NCBI GenBank assembly: GCA_016926235.1
Contig: JAFGOZ010000218.1
Coordinates: forward strand, 1-24,990
Direction: 5' to 3'
Length of the DNA: 24,990 nucleotides
DNA from: Bacteroidales bacterium
Lineage (GTDB): Bacteria; Bacteroidota; Bacteroidia; Bacteroidales; UBA10428
Each line of letters starts with the position of its first letter. Positions within the stretch are counted from its first letter, which is position 1. The notes below the pieces were generated by a model. That model was not told where the DNA came from. It was given only the letters and a program-made list of their open reading frames with translations, and made no database searches. Shown one piece after another: positions 7,945 to 15,727 of the stretch. Position numbers and translations under genes: made by a program.

Positions 7945-9287
7945 CAGCTACCTAATTGTTCAGGTTTAACCAACAGATTAAGCTTTCCTGCTCTTGTTCT
8001 AATTGGACAATCTAATTTCTTAAATGTGAAGTCTATTTCAATATTGCTTTTATCAAAGTAGAATTCAGGAGTAAATTCAGAGACAAAATTCTTAGGTACA
8101 TATAGAACAATGGCTTTACCCTTTTCTTCCTGACAAATTTGAATATGAGTGCAATAGTCAAAGATTTTATGGTGTCTCCCAAATATTAGTCCGGTCAGAG
8201 AGATTCTCATATCTCTTTTATCTACAACAAATTCACTATTACGCCCCTCTAGTATCCGAAATGAAATCAGAAAACCATTAATTATTTCAGGGTCAGATAT
8301 TATATCTTCGGTATCATACCGAATAAAAGGAGAGGCTTTTTCATAATATGTTGTAGCTATAAGATGCCCTTCATCATTTATCTCAGCAAATCCATATGTT
8401 TGGAATGGAAAATATCTATATTTTTCTTTTTGTTCCCAAGCAAGGACTGCACCTTCTGTATGACCGTACCAGTTTACAGTATCTATATTAAAAATATCCT
8501 CTATTTTATCACGATACAATGAATGAGGGTATTCTGAGCCCAAAAAGGCTCCTTTTAAAGATTTTCGTAACATCCCTTTCATTTCATGATCATAAGCATC
8601 GCAATAAAGTGCAAACTCATAGATAGTACTAGGATAACCATGCAAAAATCTTATTGGAATATTCTTTAATATCTTTTTGAGTTTTCGAGCAGTTTGACTG
8701 AATCCTTTATATATATCTAATCTTAAAGAATTGGTCTTAAAACAGAAATCTACATCATTTACCACATTATTCTGACCATTCATTACTAGTTTTGAGTCAG
8801 AATTATTGTATCCGATCTTCTCCCAGATTGTGTTCATATGCACAATTTCATGGTATGGAGATGTACCTTTTTCTTTGTAGAAAGATAGAGTATGACCCGA
8901 TGAGCCACCTGTATTGTATTTTAATGCATCCTGAATATTCCAACATCTGCGTTCAACAGGACACTCAAGCAATAATTTCTTACTAATAACAGGAATCTTT
9001 TTAATGTCTCTAAAAGTTTTTAAATCAGATGGCTTGAACTTATGTTTGTCATACAAATCGTGATAAAATGGAATTTTTACATAAGCATGTTCTACATTGT
9101 CCTTAATATTTCTTAGCACAAATTGTTCTCGCTGACCTTGATCCCAACAATTATATTCTTTAACGAAAGATCTGTACTTAACATAAGACCTTCCAAGAAA
9201 AGGATTTAAATCTTCAGGGAGCAATCCCAGGTAATGTCTTAAAGTGACAGGGATTTTTGATACTGCAAGATTATTATAAAGTAGCAT
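7944..9287 (-). CDS. CapK/PaaK-like adenylate-forming enzyme
   Basis: 447 residues with the ordered motifs of the phenylacetate-CoA ligase branch of adenylate-forming enzymes: YNTGGSSGHTLSFYKEKGT (about 125-145) as the phosphate-binding loop, FLHGYPSTIYEFA, then VNWYGHTEGAVLAWEQ for adenine and Mg contacts, then FIRYDTEDII and LEGRNSEF near the hinge. These enzymes activate a carboxylic acid as acyl-AMP and then pass it to a thiol or amine. Members in capsule loci are called CapK-like, and their acyl substrates are mostly unknown. No acyl carrier protein gene is visible nearby. The gene starts 2 bp after the ATP-grasp gene and ends with a 1-bp overlap with the next. That position next to an ATP-grasp gene suggests that the two cooperate to attach an acyl or aminoacyl group to a sugar (inference). 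Confidence 0.82.
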   Translation of the reverse strand: MLLYNNLAVSKIPVTLRHYLGLLPEDLNPFLGRSYVKYRSFVKEYNCWDQGQREQFVLRNIKDNVEHAYVKIPFYHDLYDKHKFKPSDLKTFRDIKKIPVISKKLLLECPVERRCWNIQDALKYNTGGSSGHTLSFYKEKGTSPYHEIVHMNTIWEKIGYNNSDSKLVMNGQNNVVNDVDFCFKTNSLRLDIYKGFSQTARKLKKILKNIPIRFLHGYPSTIYEFALYCDAYDHEMKGMLRKSLKGAFLGSEYPHSLYRDKIEDIFNIDTVNWYGHTEGAVLAWEQKEKYRYFPFQTYGFAEINDEGHLIATTYYEKASPFIRYDTEDIISDPEIINGFLISFRILEGRNSEFVVDKRDMRISLTGLIFGRHHKIFDYCTHIQICQEEKGKAIVLYVPKNFVSEFTPEFYFDKSNIEIDFTFKKLDCPIRTRAGKLNLLVKPEQLGS

Positions 9288-9289
9288 TT

Positions 9290-10408
9290 CTAATCTTTAA
9301 TACCTTGTTCATTCTCGGGAAATATATTCAATACTTTCCGAAATCCATTATAAACCAACTGATGGTCCAGACCTTGCTGAACATTTATTTCAATTATCTT
9401 AATTCCATCATCACCAATTGCCACATCCCAGCCAAGGTCTTTGCATTCACTAATTAATCGGGAGTATTTTAAAATAAGTGCTTTAATCTCATGCCAATTT
9501 TCAATCTTTTGACCCTTGAACACAAAATGGCTATCCGGATGCTCATAGTACTTTCTGTCCAACTCCTTAGTCTGTGCATAATCCGATAAAGATCCATCAT
9601 TAACATCGACAATCGCCACAAGACCGCCTGCACAGAAATTGTCAATAAATGAATTTTTAATCCCCATTCTTAAAATGCATAACGGGACAAAAATCTCATT
9701 CCCTTTTGCCTGTGTACAAATACGAAGAGTATTTACAGTATATTCATTAATTAGAGTCATTTTAGCGCTTTGTACAAAGCGCTCCTGGATCAGATAATTT
9801 TTATTCTTAGGAAGTAAGTCATAAATTTCCCCACTAGAGATTAACGTGTTATTCAAGTATAATTGCCCTTCCTTTTTGTATAGTTTTATTATTCCACTCC
9901 CGCCCGCTCCGTACTCTGGTTTTAAGAAGAGTGCACTATTTTCATTTTTCAGATATTTAGTTATCAGATCATCAAAAGTTAGGTGATTGTTTTGGAAGTC
10001 CGTTAACTGTTCGCCATTTATCATAGCAATTATGTCAAGTGACGGGATGTTTAATCTTGCAAATAACTGATGCTGGAAAAATTTGCTATCGTATAGAGAT
10101 TTGTTTAGCCCAATGTGTCTTTCAGCCCAATAAATATTTGTATAATAAAATGGCGCCACATAATCTAACAACTGTTCATCTGACAAATTCTTTTCATATA
10201 GTTTATACAAATAATAATGATAAGGGGGACAACCCCAGTATTTTCTGATCAGATTCAGCTCCCTCTGTATTTGTTTATGATTTTTTTGTAAAGGTTTTGA
10301 TTTCAGATAGGAGTTGAAAGCCCTTCTAAACTGCTTGTCCCGATAATAGGTAATCAGAAAGTGCAATAACCTATTTCTCTTCAATAAAGATTTGAAATTG
10401 ATTGGCAT
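9290..10408 (-). CDS. sugar-transfer-associated ATP-grasp protein (copy 2)
   Basis: 372 residues. The ATP-grasp core is visible: ALFLKPEYGAGGSGIIKLY (about 158-178) as the glycine-rich loop, YLIQERFVQS as the hinge, then VNTLRICTQ, CILRMGIKNSFIDNFCAGG, and the metal-binding IIEINVQQG near residue 338. The N-terminal part has KYWGCPPYHYYLYKLYEK, a segment often seen in this family. It is homologous to the protein at 182-1300 but clearly diverged: the glycine loop, the R-M-G-I block and the EIN site are shared while most surface positions differ. The two probably have different substrates rather than being a recent duplicate. It sits 2 bp from each neighbour, between a glycosyltransferase and the CapK-like enzyme, which is consistent with a joint tailoring step. 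Confidence 0.85.
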   Translation of the reverse strand: MPINFKSLLKRNRLLHFLITYYRDKQFRRAFNSYLKSKPLQKNHKQIQRELNLIRKYWGCPPYHYYLYKLYEKNLSDEQLLDYVAPFYYTNIYWAERHIGLNKSLYDSKFFQHQLFARLNIPSLDIIAMINGEQLTDFQNNHLTFDDLITKYLKNENSALFLKPEYGAGGSGIIKLYKKEGQLYLNNTLISSGEIYDLLPKNKNYLIQERFVQSAKMTLINEYTVNTLRICTQAKGNEIFVPLCILRMGIKNSFIDNFCAGGLVAIVDVNDGSLSDYAQTKELDRKYYEHPDSHFVFKGQKIENWHEIKALILKYSRLISECKDLGWDVAIGDDGIKIIEINVQQGLDHQLVYNGFRKVLNIFPENEQGIKD

Positions 10409-10410
10409 GG

Positions 10411-11658
10411 TTAACCCAATATAGTTCTATATATTTCCAATAATTCATTAACTATCTTATCTTTATTATGCCTTTGCATGGCTTTTTCCCTTGCCTTGCG
10501 GCCGAACTTGACAGCTAAATCTTTGTCAGTAGCTAATTCTATGATAGCACCAGCCATAGACCATGGATCTCCGTCTTGAATAATTAGGCCTTCCTCCCAG
10601 TCTTTTAAAAGGGAGGATGAACCTCCTGCCAGGGTTGATATGCATGGCATACCAAGAATCATAGCCTCACAGAGACTGTTGGGGCTGTTCTCAATGTGCG
10701 AAGACATGACAAAAATATCAGCCTCCAGCAATTTTTTCACTAAATCCTGTTCCTGTAAAGTCCCGAGTAGAATAAGACCTTCTAAAGGATAAGACCGACC
10801 CAATTTTTTCCTTACAATCTTATCTAATAAACAGCCCTTCTCAATGCCAGCGACTCGCCACTCGACTACAAATCCTATCTTATTCAGCTCATTCAGTGCT
10901 TGGCAAATAGTTTCAAAACCTTTTAATATAGACTCTCCTGCCGTTGTATGAATAATGACTTTATCCCTACTATGACTCACCCAGAATTTTTGATAGAATG
11001 TATCCCGTAAAATTTCATCGTTATGATAGTAAACACTTGACGGAGCAAGAATTCTGGTTATCCTCTTATCCCAATCTGTCCGACCTATTATGTGCAAACA
11101 ATTCAGAAGATTTTTTTTCTCTCTTCTTGTTTTTGGAATTGAAGATATTTTGTATTGCTGATTCCAAGATCTACTAAATAACCAAGAGTATGGAGACCTT
11201 ATATTTATGTCTCTAATGGATGCATAATGCCTTTCTATACCATTATAATACTTATGATTGCATATTGTGTAACTCCCCTGAATACTGACTATGACCGGTA
11301 TGCAAGTTTCGCCAATAATGCAGCCAAACGGATTTTCAGTGCCATGAATATGGATGACATCAGGTTTCACTTCGTTCATTATATCGAGATATATTCTAAG
11401 GTCTTCCCTATCAACATAATCACCGAATAACTTATTTTTTATCAGATTATATTTCCATTTTTTTTTACAGATAGGAATGTATGTTACGCCTTGATATTTA
11501 AATGATTCAGCATATCGGGCATAGTAAAACGCCACGTAAAGTTCCACTTTTTCTCTTATGGCTTTCTGGAGAGAGCTCAACCACCCACTTCGCGTTCCAC
11601 TCAATTTCAAAACCTCTTCACCTCCAGCAGGAGTGTTGGAAAACCATAAAACTCTCAT
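10411..11658 (-). CDS. glycosyltransferase, GT4 family
   Basis: 415 residues with both GT-B domains. The N-terminal acceptor domain begins RVLWFSNTPAGGEE and includes PDVIHIHGTENPFG (about 105-120). The C-terminal donor domain shows VIIHTTAGESILKGFETICQ and the diagnostic ENSPNSLCEAMILGMPCIS, which contains the E-x7-E motif that binds the nucleotide-sugar. It should transfer a sugar with retention of configuration to the growing lipid-linked oligosaccharide on the cytoplasmic face. The sugar cannot be read from sequence. It is the second gene after the Wzy-like polymerase (56-bp gap) and is followed 2 bp later by ATP-grasp copy 2. The confidence is high for GT4, none for donor. Confidence 0.88.
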   Translation of the reverse strand: MRVLWFSNTPAGGEEVLKLSGTRSGWLSSLQKAIREKVELYVAFYYARYAESFKYQGVTYIPICKKKWKYNLIKNKLFGDYVDREDLRIYLDIMNEVKPDVIHIHGTENPFGCIIGETCIPVIVSIQGSYTICNHKYYNGIERHYASIRDINIRSPYSWLFSRSWNQQYKISSIPKTRREKKNLLNCLHIIGRTDWDKRITRILAPSSVYYHNDEILRDTFYQKFWVSHSRDKVIIHTTAGESILKGFETICQALNELNKIGFVVEWRVAGIEKGCLLDKIVRKKLGRSYPLEGLILLGTLQEQDLVKKLLEADIFVMSSHIENSPNSLCEAMILGMPCISTLAGGSSSLLKDWEEGLIIQDGDPWSMAGAIIELATDKDLAVKFGRKAREKAMQRHNKDKIVNELLEIYRTILG

Positions 11659-11714
11659 ATATGAATTAAATAAGTACCAATAGTATTAATCGGGAAGAAC
11701 ATTGATCTTTCTTC

Positions 11715-12926
11715 TCAAGAATTTATCATGCGATATATTTCATCATTTCCGGCATTTCTTAATTCCGGCTGAAAACAAGCATTCACAGATATCCACATGA
11801 ATATATATTTTGCAGAAAAGCATGGAACATTAAAGGGGAACATAATTATTAAATAAATTATTAACAAATAGGCCATTGCCTTTACCAGATCATTATTACT
11901 ATTCCGAAGACCAAGGTATATTGCCCTAAAAACAATCATCAGGAAAGGTATTAAATACAGTAATCCTCCTTTAAGTAACAAGGTAAGAAGCCCATTTTCT
12001 ATATACTCTGCCACATTGCCAGTCAATACGGATCTTAATACAGTTCCCTTTATGCCACGACCAAAGATCCAGTCAGGAGTTGAACCGAAATCAAGAAAGA
12101 ATGCTTCAAAAACGACACCTCGAGACGCCTCAAATGCTTCCTTATCAAATCCTCTTTGAAAAACGTAGCTGGAAGTTGCAAATTGTCCAAATAAGATAAC
12201 CATCAGTAATAAAAGCAAGCCGGCAATGTACATCTTCATGCGGTCATGTAAGTTCAATAAAGGGGTTCTCAGCCTCATTATGATCATAACAAGCCATATT
12301 AACAAATATTCCAATAACATACCTCTTTTCCCATACTGGGCAGCGAAGAATATCATCAACATCATATACAGTAAAGCAATATTGAAAATATACTTCTTTC
12401 TTGAAAAGTGAGCTGTTAGCAATACAAAACTGCTCCCAATATCAAAAATCATAACCTCCGACAGCTTGTTTTCAGCAAATCCTGTTGTCAATCCTGATAA
12501 TGCAACATAAAATTGAAACAAAACTGCAGGGAAAATCAATAAAGATGAATAGTGAAGATAATTCTTGAAAAAATCTAAATCGTATTTTGTATATAAAAGA
12601 AATACTGGCAAAAAATACGGAATGAAGAAATACGGATTTGCTAAAAATATCTGAATTTCGAAAATACTATTAACACTTATACTTGCATAAGCTAGCAATA
12701 TTATTGACCATGTAAGAAAAAAAATAATAATAGAATAATCTAAAGCGTTACGAGTTGGTTTTGATGGGTTAGCAAATCTGTAAAAAATAATCACCCCTAG
12801 TATTAAAACTGATAATACATATTTTATAATTTGCGGAATACCATATATGTAGTCAACCTGAGCTATCCATAAATAAAGCTGCAGAAACAATAATGACAGG
12901 ATCATTATTTTGTAATTCCTTTTCAT
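11715..12926 (-). CDS. wzy: Wzy-like polysaccharide polymerase (O-antigen polymerase/ligase type)
   Basis: 403 residues, mostly hydrophobic, with about ten to twelve predicted membrane segments; clear ones include ILSLLFLQLYLWIAQV, VLSVLILGVIIFYRF, IALLYMMLMIFFAAQ and LLLLLMVILFGQF. A loop with QYGKRGMLLEY follows one of the middle segments, the position where polymerases of this class carry a conserved Arg-Gly. A larger extracytoplasmic loop with basic and acidic residues (YVFQRGFDKEAFEASRG) lies before the last helices. Wzy proteins join repeat units in the periplasm and are very poorly conserved, so the call relies on topology and context. Beside GTs, wza and wzc it fits a Wzx/Wzy-dependent pathway, though no wzx is visible here. 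It is the first gene of the left minus-strand series and presumably follows a promoter in the divergent spacer. Confidence 0.72.
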   Translation of the reverse strand: MKRNYKIMILSLLFLQLYLWIAQVDYIYGIPQIIKYVLSVLILGVIIFYRFANPSKPTRNALDYSIIIFFLTWSIILLAYASISVNSIFEIQIFLANPYFFIPYFLPVFLLYTKYDLDFFKNYLHYSSLLIFPAVLFQFYVALSGLTTGFAENKLSEVMIFDIGSSFVLLTAHFSRKKYIFNIALLYMMLMIFFAAQYGKRGMLLEYLLIWLVMIIMRLRTPLLNLHDRMKMYIAGLLLLLMVILFGQFATSSYVFQRGFDKEAFEASRGVVFEAFFLDFGSTPDWIFGRGIKGTVLRSVLTGNVAEYIENGLLTLLLKGGLLYLIPFLMIVFRAIYLGLRNSNNDLVKAMAYLLIIYLIIMFPFNVPCFSAKYIFMWISVNACFQPELRNAGNDEIYRMINS

Positions 12927-13004
12927 AGACCTGTATTCACTCCAAGTTCTTCAATGCACTCTCTTAGCATTCATTTTCATATCATTGGCTGAAGATCCCT
13001 CATG

Positions 13005-13016
13005 AATTGTACAATT
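13005..13016. promoter_or_regulatory. perfect 12-bp palindrome in the divergent spacer (candidate operator)
   Basis: AATTGTACAATT is an exact inverted repeat in the 222-bp spacer between the divergent wzy-like gene and the beta-helix gene. Dyads of this length in divergent spacers are commonly bound by dimeric regulators. The base composition is AT-rich, so chance is not excluded, and no regulator gene is present in the window to pair it with. Confidence 0.3.
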
Positions 13017-13062
13017 ATCAACAAAAATCCAATGAAATGACCTCCATATTTGAAACAATTCC

Positions 13063-13070
13063 TATATTTG
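13063..13070 (+). promoter_or_regulatory. Bacteroidota-type -7 promoter box for the beta-helix gene
   Basis: TATATTTG matches the Bacteroidota -7 consensus TAnnTTTG exactly. A TTTG lies upstream at 13049-13052 but is only 10 bp away, less than the usual spacing of about 19-21 bp to a -33 element, so only half the promoter is supported. Transcription starting a few bases after it would give a 5' leader of about 70 nt before the ATG at 13149. Confidence 0.35.
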
Positions 13071-13088
13071 ACCGTTAAAATTTATACA

Positions 13089-13151
13089 TTCGTCAAATAT
13101 TTATATGAATTCGTCAATATATTTAATGTATTAGTCAACTTTTCTGCGATG
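13089..13151 (+). repeat. three 21-bp phased repeats in the leader of the beta-helix gene
   Basis: Three consecutive 21-bp units start with TTCGTCAA (13089), TTCGTCAA (13110) and TTAGTCAA (13131). The first two also share an AT-rich ATATTT-like middle, and the third diverges after the GTCAA core and runs into the start codon. The exact 21-bp spacing equals two turns of the helix, so the GTCAA boxes face the same side of DNA. As the repeats lie between the putative -7 box and the ATG, they could bind a protein on DNA or form repeated sites in the RNA leader. Confidence 0.5.
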
Positions 13152-15674
13152 AAACAGATTTTGCTGTGTCTGGTAATAACGCTCAGTTCTATAGCATCCG
13201 CCAAAACTTACTATGTTGCACCACAAGGTAATGACAGTAATCCAGGATCCATGTCTCTGCCCTGGCTGACTTGGGCTAAGGCTTTCCATACTGCTCAGGC
13301 GGGTGATACTGTTTATTTCAGGGGAGGTGTATATAATACAACCGTGTTAGATGGCACAGGTATTAAATATAATCCATCGGATGGTTACGGCTATAATGGT
13401 GAAAGGGATAATCCTATTGTTTTTATGGCATACCCTTCAGATTTTTCTGCGGCGAATTATCCCATTCTTGACTGCTCTAATGTAACATCTAATCCCCTAT
13501 TGAATCAAGGTTATACCTACGCTATAGATGCTCGACATATTAATAATGTTAAGTTTATTGGACTAACAATTAGAAACGTATTTCAATTACATAGCCAGGC
13601 ATGCGTTGGAGATGCATTTTCAATATGGAATTCCAATAATATAACAGTAGAAAGATGCACGATGTATGACATAGGAGGTGGTGCATTTGGTTGTGGATAC
13701 TCAGACACGATTACTTTTCTGAATTGTGATGCATATCGTTGTTGTGATACTTTATCAGGTGCTCCCGGCAACTATGCTCAGGGTTTTTCTGTTGGTGCTG
13801 GTGGTATAAATGACACCATAGGATATTCAACTGTTAAAGGCTGTAGGGCGTGGCAGTGCAGTGACCAGGGATTTGTGTCTGGTGGTGGTAATGCCGTAAT
13901 TGTGTTTGAAGATTGTTGGTCCTTTAATAATGGCGCATATACAGGATCTGGACATGGGTTTAAGTTGGGATATCTTTCGGTTGACGTTGGCCCAAGCAAA
14001 AGAATACTAAAAAAATGTTTGGCATTCAGTAATGCTAATCATGTATGGAATGGAACTACTTATACAGCAGATGGATTTACAACAAATGACAATAATGGGT
14101 TAGGCGCCAATCAATATTTTTATAATTGTGTAGCATATAATAATGGACGATATGGGTTTGTCACGTATGCTACTACTAACGATCCTGAACGACATTTTGC
14201 AAATAACATAAGCTTTCAAAGTGGTAGTGAGGATTTCAGATATTATCCTTATGGTGAGCAACCGACAACTAATCTTACAAATAGTTGGAATAGTCGTGTT
14301 ACTGTAAATGCTTATGATTTTATTTCACTAGACACTACCGGAGTAACTGGACCAAGACAACCTGACGGATCATTGCCTGATTTAGATTTCTTAAAACTTG
14401 CCACTACCTCTGACCTTATTGACGCAGGTACAGATGTTGGGGTGGATTATAATGGCATTGCTCCGGACCTTGGATGGAGCGAAACGTCTTCATCTTCGAC
14501 AACTCTGCCAGCTTCTCCTGTATACATCGGCTCTGTAATTCAAAATGCTACTCCTTCAACGATTGAGATAACATATAACCTGACACTGGCCAACATCTTA
14601 CCCGCCACTTCTGCTTTCACTGTTGACGTCAATAATGTTTCCAGAAGCATCAGCTCAATTGCTGTTTCGGGTACTAAAGTACTACTCACACTGGCAAGCC
14701 CTATTATTTATGGCGATGAAGTGACACTTGACTACGCCAAGCCCGCCTCTAATCCAATCCAGACTCCTTCTGGAGGTAAGGCAGAATCACTTACTTCAGT
14801 GCCAGTGACCAATAACTGCATAGTTGCTGTTGCCAATCTGCCTCCAGTCATCAGCATAGTTACCCCAACAAAAAGTACATCATTCATTGCTCCTGCAACA
14901 ATTACTATCGAGGCTGTTGCTTCTGATCCTGATGGGACAATCTCTCTTGTAGAATATTTCAATGGCACCGTCAAGCTTGGAGAAAGAACTTTTGCGCCAT
15001 TTTCTTTTACATGGAAGGAAGTACCTGAAGGTACTTATACAATAACCGCAGCTGCTACTGACAATAAAAACCTCCGGTCAGCTTCACCTGCGGTCACAGT
15101 TATTGTTGAAAAATCGTCCAATTCCATCAATCAACTTCCAACTGTAAACATCATTTCGCCCGGTAATCACAAAAAGTATAAAAAGAATGACAAAATAGTT
15201 ATTATCGCAAATGCGTCTGATCCGGATGGTTCTATCAGTAAGGTGGAATTCAAAAATAGGGACATTACACTTGCCGAAGTGACTACAGCCCCATATATTT
15301 ATACCTGGGAAGCTTCAGATACGGGTACTTATGTAATAACAGCTTTCGCTACGGATAATTTAGGTGCAACATCCTCATCATCTGATCTGGAGTTGATCAT
15401 CGGCTTACCTGATGTTGTTCATCCGGAAATTATTAATATTTACCCTAACCCGAATGATGGTCATTTCAGGTTAGAACTGCTTGACTCATTACCTGAGAAA
15501 GATAACAGAATAGCTATCGTAAGTATGACAGGTAAAATTGTACACAACGACATTATAAAAAATGTGGAAAATTACAAAGAATTTGATTTGTCGTCCTTGA
15601 CCCCAGGGACTTATGCTTTAATGATCACAACTGGTAATTCATTGCTTACTGCAACAATGTTTATAAAAAGATAG
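13149..15674 (+). CDS. secreted PL9-like parallel beta-helix protein with Ig-like domains and T9SS sorting domain
   Basis: The ATG at 13149 is preferred over an upstream TTG at 13050, because it places a clean signal peptide (ending ASA before KTYYVAPQGND) at the N-terminus; this gives 841 residues. A DUF1565-like start is followed by a right-handed beta-helix to about residue 440, with DCWSFNNG, GHGFKLG (K272), CVAYNNGRYGF, and a terminal SDLIDAGTDVG...APDLG segment, a pattern I recognise from pectate-lyase family 9 proteins. K272 is at the position expected for the catalytic lysine, but calcium-binding aspartates are less clear (CSDQGFVSGG). Then follow a SwmB-like domain (about 455-556), two Big_7-like Ig domains (about 565-653 and 663-752), and a T9SS type A sorting domain (about 757-841). 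It should be exported and surface-anchored or released. It may cleave or bind the capsule or an environmental polysaccharide. It is the only plus-strand gene inside the locus. Confidence 0.82.
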   Translation: MKQILLCLVITLSSIASAKTYYVAPQGNDSNPGSMSLPWLTWAKAFHTAQAGDTVYFRGGVYNTTVLDGTGIKYNPSDGYGYNGERDNPIVFMAYPSDFSAANYPILDCSNVTSNPLLNQGYTYAIDARHINNVKFIGLTIRNVFQLHSQACVGDAFSIWNSNNITVERCTMYDIGGGAFGCGYSDTITFLNCDAYRCCDTLSGAPGNYAQGFSVGAGGINDTIGYSTVKGCRAWQCSDQGFVSGGGNAVIVFEDCWSFNNGAYTGSGHGFKLGYLSVDVGPSKRILKKCLAFSNANHVWNGTTYTADGFTTNDNNGLGANQYFYNCVAYNNGRYGFVTYATTNDPERHFANNISFQSGSEDFRYYPYGEQPTTNLTNSWNSRVTVNAYDFISLDTTGVTGPRQPDGSLPDLDFLKLATTSDLIDAGTDVGVDYNGIAPDLGWSETSSSSTTLPASPVYIGSVIQNATPSTIEITYNLTLANILPATSAFTVDVNNVSRSISSIAVSGTKVLLTLASPIIYGDEVTLDYAKPASNPIQTPSGGKAESLTSVPVTNNCIVAVANLPPVISIVTPTKSTSFIAPATITIEAVASDPDGTISLVEYFNGTVKLGERTFAPFSFTWKEVPEGTYTITAAATDNKNLRSASPAVTVIVEKSSNSINQLPTVNIISPGNHKKYKKNDKIVIIANASDPDGSISKVEFKNRDITLAEVTTAPYIYTWEASDTGTYVITAFATDNLGATSSSSDLELIIGLPDVVHPEIINIYPNPNDGHFRLELLDSLPEKDNRIAIVSMTGKIVHNDIIKNVENYKEFDLSSLTPGTYALMITTGNSLLTATMFIKR

Positions 15675-15727
15675 CTCAAGAGGACAGATTCCTGAAAGTC
15701 CCCGTTCATTGGTACAATAGGCTGTTA

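Noticed and set aside
13050..13148. Upstream TTG start that would extend the beta-helix protein by 33 residues
   Set aside because: The extension has no signal-peptide logic, overlaps the putative -7 box and the 21-bp repeats, and the ATG at 13149 gives a clean signal peptide.
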